This document shows positions 7,125 through 12,245 of a DNA stretch of 12,245 nt, piece by piece (position 1 is the stretch's first letter; each line of letters opens with the position of its first letter). The notes beneath the pieces were generated by a model. That model did no database searches. It was given only the letters and a program-made list of their open reading frames with translations, and was not told the DNA's origin. The DNA comes from CAYVZU01 sp964455935 (GTDB lineage Bacteria > Fibrobacterota > CAYVZU01), in contig CAYVZU010000122.1 in the NCBI GenBank assembly GCA_964455935.1, positions 1-12,245 on the forward strand. Reading direction: 5' to 3'. Made by a program: the position numbers and the translations under genes.

Positions 7125-8029
7125 GTGTTGAACTGGGCCGGCTGAAATTGAAGAACCCGGTGACCGTGGCTTCCGGCACCTACGGCTATGCCGAAGAATA
7201 TTCCCAGCTCAATCCAGTCGGGGAATTGGGCGGCATTTTCACCAAAGCCGTCACCGCGGAACCGCGCGAAGGTAATCCCGGCCCCCGTGTAATCGAGACT
7301 ACGGCGGGAATGATCAACGCCGTGGGTCTGGCCAACGTGGGCGTGGAAGCTTTTATCCGCGACAAAATGCCTTTTCTGCGCTCGATTGGAACCTCGATTT
7401 TTATCAATGTGGCAGGCGCTCAGGTGGAGGACTATTGCCGTGTAACCGAGAAACTGGAATCCGTCGATGGAATTGCGGGCCTCGAAATAAATATCTCCTG
7501 TCCCAATGTGAAAGAGGGCGGCCTGGCATTTGGCTCCGATCCGCAGCAGGCATATCGGCTTCTCTCGGTGCTGCGCAACCGGACCCGCCGGTTTCTCATC
7601 GCCAAGCTTTCGCCGAATGTGGCTGATATCACCCAGATTGCGGCAGCCGCGGTCGAAGCCGGCTGCGATGGCCTTTCGCTCATCAACACTTTGGTTGCCA
7701 TGGCAATCGACGTAAAGACCCGCCGCCCAAAGCTGGCCAACATCACCGGCGGTCTTTCGGGCCCTGCCGTGAAGCCCGTCGGAGTAGCCCTTGTATACAA
7801 GGTCGCCTCCAAATTCAAGGTTCCCATTATTGGCATTGGAGGAATTCTCACGGCCGAGGATGCGCTGGAATACATATTGGCCGGCGCCTGCGCCGTACAA
7901 ATTGGCACCGGAAACTTCATCGATCCGCAAATCCCGCGCAAGGTCATTGCGGGTATCGAGGAATACTGCCGTCAAAACGGCTTGGCCTCGGTGAAGGAGA
8001 TCGTGGGATCGGTCCGGATTGATAATTAG
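7115..8029 (+). CDS. pyrD: Dihydroorotate dehydrogenase, class 1B catalytic subunit PyrD
   Basis: PyrD oxidises dihydroorotate to orotate with FMN in the cytoplasm, as a heterotetramer with PyrK. The 304 residues fit the class 1B length. It has N-P-V-T-V-A-S-G-T-Y-G-Y (14-25), F-T-K-A-V-T (42-47), N-A-V-G-L-A-N-V-G (68-76), the catalytic-base loop E-I-N-I-S-C-P-N (124-131) with Cys129, the class 1 form as opposed to the Ser of class 2, A-K-L-S-P-N-V and the phosphate-binding G-I-G-G-I and Q-I-G-T-G. The pairing with pyrK confirms class 1B. The start at 7115 sits inside the end of pyrK. The last codons (R-I-D-N-stop) lie inside an AT-rich repeat that recurs just downstream (see findings), so the exact C-terminus may have been set by repeat insertion; no catalytic residue is affected. 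Confidence 0.96.
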   Translation: MDLSVELGRLKLKNPVTVASGTYGYAEEYSQLNPVGELGGIFTKAVTAEPREGNPGPRVIETTAGMINAVGLANVGVEAFIRDKMPFLRSIGTSIFINVAGAQVEDYCRVTEKLESVDGIAGLEINISCPNVKEGGLAFGSDPQQAYRLLSVLRNRTRRFLIAKLSPNVADITQIAAAAVEAGCDGLSLINTLVAMAIDVKTRRPKLANITGGLSGPAVKPVGVALVYKVASKFKVPIIGIGGILTAEDALEYILAGACAVQIGTGNFIDPQIPRKVIAGIEEYCRQNGLASVKEIVGSVRIDN

Positions 8030-8305
8030 CAATTGATAATTGGGAATTGACGAATTAAAACCAATTATTTCGGGCAAAAGCATCGCGGCGCATTTCCGGG
8101 AGCAAATCGGGGCTCGTGGTAACCATTCTGCTCTTGCCTTCGATTTCCATTGCCAAATTGACTGCTCAAGCCCATCTCTCTTCACTCTCCGCAACAGCTC
8201 CGCCGCGGAAGATGGGCAACACTCTCCCTTGAGAGGCATTTTCGCCAATGCGAGAAGGTTTTTTCCTCTCCAATTCCAATTCCCAAATTCCAAAAATTAT
8301 CAATT
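8018..8305. repeat. AT-rich inverted-repeat-bounded element (possible MITE-like or relic sequence)
   Basis: ATTGATAATT occurs twice, at 8018-8027 (overlapping the pyrD end) and 8032-8041, the second followed by GGGAATTG. The inverse sequence returns at the other side of the spacer in two blocks: CAATTCCCAA at 8277-8286 and ATTATCAATT at 8296-8305, split by about nine extra bases. Between the arms lie an eight-base perfect inverted repeat (GCCCATCT 8170-8177 with AGATGGGC 8210-8217) and a small hairpin CTCTC-CCTT-GAGAG (8222-8235). I see no convincing gene inside. Short open frames on the minus strand here look like products of repeat sequence. The arms are low-complexity, so chance is a real alternative. 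Confidence 0.45.
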
Positions 8306-8332
8306 ATATAATTTTCCCCATGTATTCCGTCC

Positions 8333-8361
8333 TTGATCCTCCCCTATGTGGATGGTATATT
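8333..8361 (+). promoter_or_regulatory. Likely sigma70-type promoter of ppdK
   Basis: TTGATC at 8333-8338 and TATATT at 8356-8361 are separated by exactly 17 bases, and the -10 box is preceded by TG plus one base (8353-8355), the extended -10 form. Transcription would start near 8368, giving a leader of about 50 bases. It lies directly upstream of ppdK and just outside the AT-rich repeat arm. Confidence 0.7.
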
Positions 8362-8408
8362 GCTAGACTTTTTCGGATCGCGGTTTGCGAAAAGCGCGTT
8401 ACTCACTT

Positions 8409-8414
8409 GGAGGA
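8409..8414 (+). promoter_or_regulatory. Ribosome binding site that fixes the ppdK start
   Basis: GGAGGA lies four to five bases before the ATG at 8418. It decides against a TTG in the same frame at 8385, which has no such site. Confidence 0.8.
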
Positions 8415-8417
8415 CCT

Positions 8418-11240
8418 ATGCCAAAATATGTGTATTCCTTCGGCGGAGGAAAAGCCGACGGCAATGAATCCATGAAAAATCTTCTTGGCGGAAAAGGCGC
8501 CAACCTGGCCGAAATGGCCGGGCATCCGGCCCTGCGCCTGCCCGTTCCTCCCGGCTTCACCGTTACGACCGAAGTCTGCACATACTATTACGATCACAAG
8601 CGCACCTATCCAAAAGAACTAAAGGCGCAGGTTCAAAAGGCGCTGGCCCAGGTCGAGAAGCTCATGGGCAAGAAGTTCGGCGATGCGGCAAACCCGCTTC
8701 TGGTTTCCGTACGCTCCGGCGCGCGGCGCTCCATGCCCGGCATGATGGATACCGTGCTCAATGTGGGTCTCAATGACGAAACAATTCAAGGCATCATCGC
8801 CAAGACACAAAACCCCCGGTTCGCCTATGATTCGTACCGCCGCTTGATCATGATGTACGCCGACGTGGTCATGGAAAAGGCCGAAGGCATCGAACCCAAA
8901 GGCGGCAAGGGCATCCGCAAAACCCTCGACGAGAAGCTGGACCAGATCAAGCACCAGAAGGGATACAAGAACGACACGGAGCTTACGGCCGACGACCTCA
9001 AGGCCATGGTCATCGAATTCAAGCAGATCGTAAAGGACGTTTTGGGCAAGCCCTTTCCCGAGAACGCGCAGGAACAACTTTGGGGCGGCCTTGGCGCCGT
9101 ATTCATGAGCTGGAACGGCAAGCGCGCGGTGGAATACCGGCGCATCGAGAAGATCCCTGACGAATGGGGCACGGCTGTCAACGTGCAGAGCATGGTCTTC
9201 GGCAATATGGGTGAAAAGAGTGCAACGGGCGTGGCTTTCACGCGCAACCCGGCAACCGGCGAAAACTGTTTTTACGGCGAATACCTGGTCAATGCGCAGG
9301 GTGAAGACGTTGTGGCGGGTATCCGGACGCCCGGGCCCATCAATGAACGATCCAAGAACGACCAGAGCAAACACCTGCCCACTCTTTCCGAGCTGATGCC
9401 CGGCCTTTACAACAAGCTTGACGATATTCAGAAACGGCTTGAGAAACACTACAAAGACATGCAGGACATCGAGTTTACCATCGAAGAGGGTACGCTCTAC
9501 ATGCTCCAGTGCCGCGTGGGCAAGCGCAACGGCGTTGCCGCGGTGCGCATGGCAACGGAGATGTACAAGTCCAAGCTGATCGACGCCGATACCGCGATCC
9601 TGCGCGTGAAGCCGAGCCAGTTGGTCGAGCTTCTTCTGCCCATGATCGACCCGAAGGCGGAAATCACCTCGGCCCCTATTGCCAAGGGCCTTCCGGCCGG
9701 TCCCGGCGGCGCCAAAGGGCGCGCGGTGTTTACATCGGCCGATGCCGTGGCCTGGGCGGCACGGGGCGAAAAGGTGATCCTGGTCCGCGAGGAAACATCA
9801 CCCGAGGACGTGGATGGCATGCACAAGGCGCAGGCCATCCTGACCTCGAAAGGCGGCATGACCTCTCATGCAGCGCTCGTGGCTCGCGGCTGGGGCAAAT
9901 GTTGCATCGTGGGATGCGCCGATCTTCAGATTGCCCATGACAACAAATCGTTTACGACCAAGGGCGGGGCCACGATTCGCGAAGGCGACACGATCTCCCT
10001 CAATGGTACCCGCGGCCTAGTGTATCAGGGCGACATGCCGCTGGTTGACATTGATATCGAGCACAATGCATCCTTCGCCGATCTCATGCAGATCGTCGAC
10101 AAGACCCGCCGCCTGCGCGTGCGCACCAACGCCGACACACCGGCCGACTCCCGCAAGGCGCTTTCGTTTGGGGCCGAGGGCATTGGGCTCTTCCGCACCG
10201 AGCACATGTTTTACGGCCAGGGCAGCGACAAACCGTTGTTTCTGTTGCGCAAGATGATCATGAGCAAAGGGCTCGACGAGCGCAAAGCCGCCTTGGACGA
10301 GTTGTTCCCATTCGTGAAAAGCGATATGAAGGCCACCATGGAGGTCATGAACGGCTTCCCGGTGACCATTCGCCTTCTCGATCCGCCTCTGCATGAATTC
10401 GTGCCGCACAGCGAAGATAAGCTGGCCGAGCTGGGCCAGGAACTTCATGTGGATAGCCGCGAACTGCATAAACGCGCCGAAAGCCTGCGCGAAAACAACC
10501 CCATGCTGGGCCACCGTGGAGTGCGTCTGGGCGTGACCTATCCGGAAGTGAGCGAGATGCAGATTCGCGCCATTCTGGAAGCCGCCGGCGAGCTGATCAA
10601 GGCCGGGAAAAAAGCATTCCCGGAGATCATGATCCCGGTGACCTGTACGGTCAAGGAAATCGATCACCAAAAGGAATTGGCCAAGAAAGTCCACGTCGAG
10701 GTCTGCCAGAAACTGGGCCTCAAGCAGATCCCGCACATGTTCGGGACCATGATCGAGATTCCGCGCGCGGCGCTCACAGCCGGGAAAATGGCCGAGACCG
10801 CCGAGTTTTTCTCGTTTGGGACCAACGACCTTACGCAAATGGGTTTTGGGTTCTCGCGCGACGATATCGGCAGCTTCCTGCCTGACTATCTGACGAAAAA
10901 GATTCTGCCGGCCGATCCGTTCCAGACCATCGACCAGGAAGGCATTGGAGAGCTCATTCGATTTGGCATTGACCGCGGACGCGCGGTTCGGCCCAAACTA
11001 AAGGTGGGCATCTGTGGGGAACACGGCGGCGACGAGGACTCGGTGAAGTTCTGCCATCAAGTCGGCATGGACTATGTGTCCTGCTCGCCCTTCCGCGTGC
11101 CCATCGCGCGGCTGGCCGCAGCCCACGCCGTGGTGGAAGACCGGCAGGCGGCCAAGAGAGTGACGAAGAAAGCCCCAAAGGCAGGCAAGAAGGTCGCCAA
11201 GAAAGCGGCCAAGAAGCCCGTAAGGGCCCGCCGCAAGTAG
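8418..11240 (+). CDS. ppdK: Pyruvate, phosphate dikinase
   Basis: PPDK interconverts pyruvate + ATP + phosphate and phosphoenolpyruvate + AMP + pyrophosphate in the cytoplasm. It serves gluconeogenesis or, in pyrophosphate-using anaerobes, glycolysis. All three parts are present in 940 residues. The N-terminal ATP-grasp region has F-G-G-G-K-A-D-G, G-G-K-G-A-N-L-A-E-M, and S-V-R-S-G-A-R-R-S-M-P-G-M-M-D-T. The swivelling domain has the phosphohistidine motif G-G-M-T-S-H-A-A-L-V-A-R with His484. The C-terminal PEP/pyruvate barrel has G-L-F-R-T-E-H-M-F, F-G-T-N-D-L-T-Q and G-I-C-G-E-H-G-G with the catalytic Cys866. The core ends around residue 905 with R-V-P-I-A-R-L-A-A-A-H-A. About 30 further residues, rich in Lys and Ala, follow (from about 910), unlike the usual 870-890-residue enzyme. 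It is a single-gene unit with its own promoter and terminator. Confidence 0.97.
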   Translation: MPKYVYSFGGGKADGNESMKNLLGGKGANLAEMAGHPALRLPVPPGFTVTTEVCTYYYDHKRTYPKELKAQVQKALAQVEKLMGKKFGDAANPLLVSVRSGARRSMPGMMDTVLNVGLNDETIQGIIAKTQNPRFAYDSYRRLIMMYADVVMEKAEGIEPKGGKGIRKTLDEKLDQIKHQKGYKNDTELTADDLKAMVIEFKQIVKDVLGKPFPENAQEQLWGGLGAVFMSWNGKRAVEYRRIEKIPDEWGTAVNVQSMVFGNMGEKSATGVAFTRNPATGENCFYGEYLVNAQGEDVVAGIRTPGPINERSKNDQSKHLPTLSELMPGLYNKLDDIQKRLEKHYKDMQDIEFTIEEGTLYMLQCRVGKRNGVAAVRMATEMYKSKLIDADTAILRVKPSQLVELLLPMIDPKAEITSAPIAKGLPAGPGGAKGRAVFTSADAVAWAARGEKVILVREETSPEDVDGMHKAQAILTSKGGMTSHAALVARGWGKCCIVGCADLQIAHDNKSFTTKGGATIREGDTISLNGTRGLVYQGDMPLVDIDIEHNASFADLMQIVDKTRRLRVRTNADTPADSRKALSFGAEGIGLFRTEHMFYGQGSDKPLFLLRKMIMSKGLDERKAALDELFPFVKSDMKATMEVMNGFPVTIRLLDPPLHEFVPHSEDKLAELGQELHVDSRELHKRAESLRENNPMLGHRGVRLGVTYPEVSEMQIRAILEAAGELIKAGKKAFPEIMIPVTCTVKEIDHQKELAKKVHVEVCQKLGLKQIPHMFGTMIEIPRAALTAGKMAETAEFFSFGTNDLTQMGFGFSRDDIGSFLPDYLTKKILPADPFQTIDQEGIGELIRFGIDRGRAVRPKLKVGICGEHGGDEDSVKFCHQVGMDYVSCSPFRVPIARLAAAHAVVEDRQAAKRVTKKAPKAGKKVAKKAAKKPVRARRK

Positions 11241-11269
11241 AGTTGTCTTTCGAATTTGCTTGGGCAGAG

Positions 11270-11299
11270 GGGCATCCCGACCGGGGTGCCCTTTTTTTT
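11270..11299 (+). terminator. Intrinsic terminator of ppdK
   Basis: GGGCATCCC (11270-11278) pairs with GGGGTGCCC (11283-11291) over nine base pairs with one G-U, loop GACC, followed directly by eight T's (11292-11299). It begins 30 bases after the ppdK stop. On the minus strand there is no T run after the stem, so it works only for the plus strand. Confidence 0.93.
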
Positions 11300-11543
11300 A
11301 CCGGCCTGTTGCCTGAATCCGCAGGGCATGCCCAGCCTGAAGGGCAATGCCGCCGGCCTGGACAATACCGAATATCGAATTAAACGGGGCGACATGCTTG
11401 CCTGGAGAGTGCAGCAGCAAGGCAAGTATGGGTCCTATAACAAAGCAGATCCCCGCCAGAAGTTCGTTGTTCGCCAAACGCTTGACCGCTTTCTCCGGAA
11501 TATAAATACCTGTGGTAGAACATGAATGCATCCGTCCGGCCAT
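11298..11543 (-). CDS. Small hypothetical membrane protein (doubtful)
   Basis: An 81-residue open frame with two hydrophobic stretches, about 27-46 (L-L-A-G-I-C-F-V-I-G-P-I-L-A-L-L-L) and 53-72 (F-N-S-I-F-G-I-V-Q-A-G-G-I-A-L-Q-A-G), separated by a short polar loop and ending in a basic tail. That looks like a two-helix membrane hairpin or the C-terminal part of a larger membrane protein; I do not recognise the family. The ATG at 11543 abuts a GGAG. The ATG at 11531 has the same GGAG twelve bases upstream, so it may be the better start. It lies immediately downstream of the IS66 relic, so it may equally be a fragment left by rearrangement. Its stop falls inside the T run of the ppdK terminator, so the two units converge. 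Confidence 0.3.
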   Translation of the reverse strand: MAGRMHSCSTTGIYIPEKAVKRLANNELLAGICFVIGPILALLLHSPGKHVAPFNSIFGIVQAGGIALQAGHALRIQATGR

Positions 11544-11593
11544 CTCCGTCTTGCGAGCACGGTTTAGGCAGGTTTTCCGGTTTTTCGGCAGGG

Positions 11594-11858
11594 GCCATCT
11601 ACCTGAAGCCCCCCCCCGAAGCCTTCAGCATCTCGCAAGGTCCATCGCGCCTGCGGCCACGCCGGTAATTAATAATGACGGTCTCCTGGAGCGGATCATG
11701 GTAAACCTAAAAAATCCTTTGTGGGTTTTATGCTTCGTCTCCCGTACCCGGACAGGAATTGGCGTCTCGTCTGCCTGCAGGTAACTGGCTGCAAGGACTT
11801 GTTGACGCAAGCACTGATAAATCGGCTCGATCCAAAAGGCCGCATGCAGGATCATTCG
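11594..11858 (-). pseudogene. IS66-family transposase relic (frameshifted)
   Basis: Read on the minus strand, the frame from 11855 gives F-W-I-E-P-I-Y-Q-C-L-R-Q-Q-V-L, then Y-L-Q-A-D-E-T-P-I-P-V-R (LQADE at 11780-11766) and K-T-H-K-G-F-F. This is the IS66 TnpC region around the first catalytic Asp. The match then moves to another frame near 11702-11708: Y-H-D-P-L-Q-E-T-V-I-I-N-Y-R-R-G-R, then D-G-P-C-E-M-L-K, the usual continuation of IS66 transposases. It shifts again at the nine-C run 11609-11617, after which L-Q-V-D-G (11608-11594) matches the second catalytic Asp motif. The N-terminal two thirds, the third catalytic acidic residue and the C-terminus are not visible. It is a dead fragment of about 90 residues of a protein that is normally about 500. 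Confidence 0.82.
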
Positions 11859-12106
11859 TCAACAAGGAATCCGCAACCGCTGGCACCATTTATAGCATAG
11901 GTCCTTCGCGCCTTTGTGGTGAATGGTATTATCCTAAATACCGAGGTCCCGCGGCGAATAGCGACAACCTTTTGCCCAATCTCGATTTTCAGAAGGCCTC
12001 GCCATATTTTGGGGGAGCTAAGCCTATGTTTTCTTCAATCCGATCTGGGACAAGATCTTACCACTCTTCATCCACGGTTCAACTGTGGCGTTTAGGATTA
12101 TGCCCT
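11859..12106. other. Non-coding stretch with paired palindromes
   Basis: I see no credible gene here. It holds two 18-base palindrome-like sequences in opposite orientation: 11925-11942 and 12087-12104 (see findings). Read on the minus strand, 11923-11900 gives TTCACCACAAAGGCG-CGAAGGACC, which resembles the CCAC(A/G)AAGG-type short repeats found in intergenic DNA of several phyla. Every reading frame carries stops or lacks a start with a ribosome binding site. Confidence 0.4.
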
Positions 12107-12244
12107 TTACAGCACGCCCCCGGATCGCAGCGGCTCCATACGCTCGCGCGAGATGATGAGAACCGCAACCGACCGGCCATCCACTTCATAAAGCCCTCCA
12201 GTCCTGTCCCGTGGAGCCGGGGGCCGTCCGCGCGGAAATTGAGT
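12107..12244 (-). CDS. C-terminal fragment of an unidentified protein, cut by the window edge
   Basis: The minus-strand frame entering at 12244 has 45 codons and a TAA at 12109-12107. The readable part includes G-L-Y-E-V-D-G-R-S-V-A-V-L-I-I-S-R-E-R-M-E-P-L-R-S. The pattern Y-x-V-D-G-R-x-V-x-V-x-I is like a beta-hairpin near the C-terminus of zinc-finger anti-sigma factors, but the match is weak and from memory. A second frame just upstream (F-R-A-D-G-P-R-L-H-G-T-G-L-E-G-F) would continue well into it if one base were missing in the T run near 12190, so the gene may be frameshifted. Start, length and function cannot be seen. Confidence 0.35.
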   Translation of the reverse strand, partial: TQFPRGRPPAPRDRTGGLYEVDGRSVAVLIISRERMEPLRSGGVL

Positions 12245-12245
12245 A

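Noticed and set aside
7121..8293. Long minus-strand open frame (390 codons) opposite pyrD
   Set aside because: Antisense shadow of pyrD; the upstream part inside the spacer is repeat-derived and carries no known domain.
8619..9449. Minus-strand open frame (276 codons) inside ppdK
   Set aside because: Antisense to a highly conserved enzyme; composition is that of a shadow frame.
1..12245. CRISPR array, tRNA or rRNA genes, prophage or toxin-antitoxin module
   Set aside because: I saw no regularly spaced repeats, no tRNA-like cloverleaf with the T-loop consensus, no rRNA sequence, and no phage or toxin-antitoxin proteins.

Overview
The window reads as chromosomal, mostly housekeeping DNA from a Gram-negative bacterium with an outer membrane: it has two lipoprotein genes, a WaaE/KdtX-like glycosyltransferase of the kind that acts on lipopolysaccharide core, and an AgmX/PglI-type TonB-like C-terminal domain. 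The motif just after the lipobox of the TPR lipoprotein (C-VYFNTFYN) and the AgmX/PglI tail make me lean towards the Fibrobacterota / wider FCB group. That placement is inference from memory of families, not a computed result.

Layout. (1) Positions 2057-3160 down to about 154, minus strand: a run of four genes. In order of transcription they are a lipoprotein with a TonB-like tail, a YciO/Sua5-family protein, MazG, and a small DUF3592-like membrane protein. The YciO stop and MazG start overlap as ATGA. A possible further minus-strand gene starts at 53 and leaves the window. (2) 3161-3395: a divergent spacer that holds a GC-rich block of hairpins, two of which are mutually exclusive. (3) 3396-4208, plus strand: a family 2 glycosyltransferase. 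(4) 4209-4453: a spacer rich in inverted repeats. (5) 4454-8029, plus strand: a tight cluster of a TPR lipoprotein, pyrK and pyrD, each overlapping the next by a few bases. (6) 8030-8417: a spacer bounded by AT-rich inverted repeats, the first of which forms the end of pyrD; a good sigma70-type promoter for the next gene lies at its right edge. (7) 8418-11240: ppdK, pyruvate phosphate dikinase, with an unusual Lys/Ala-rich tail, followed by a strong intrinsic terminator. (8) 11300-12245: a decayed accessory stretch on the minus strand with a small membrane ORF, a frameshifted IS66 transposase relic, a pair of inverted palindromic repeats and an unidentified C-terminal gene fragment.

How the genes work together: pyrK and pyrD make the two subunits of class 1B dihydroorotate dehydrogenase (pyrimidine synthesis, NAD-linked). 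PpdK interconverts pyruvate and phosphoenolpyruvate. MazG cleans up NTPs, and YciO belongs to the threonylcarbamoyl-AMP synthase superfamily. The lipoproteins and glycosyltransferase serve the envelope. I see no defence system, CRISPR array, prophage or biosynthetic cluster. The best candidates for something undescribed are the switch-like structured leader at 3273-3371, the repeat-bounded element at 8018-8305, and the paired palindromes at 11925-12104.
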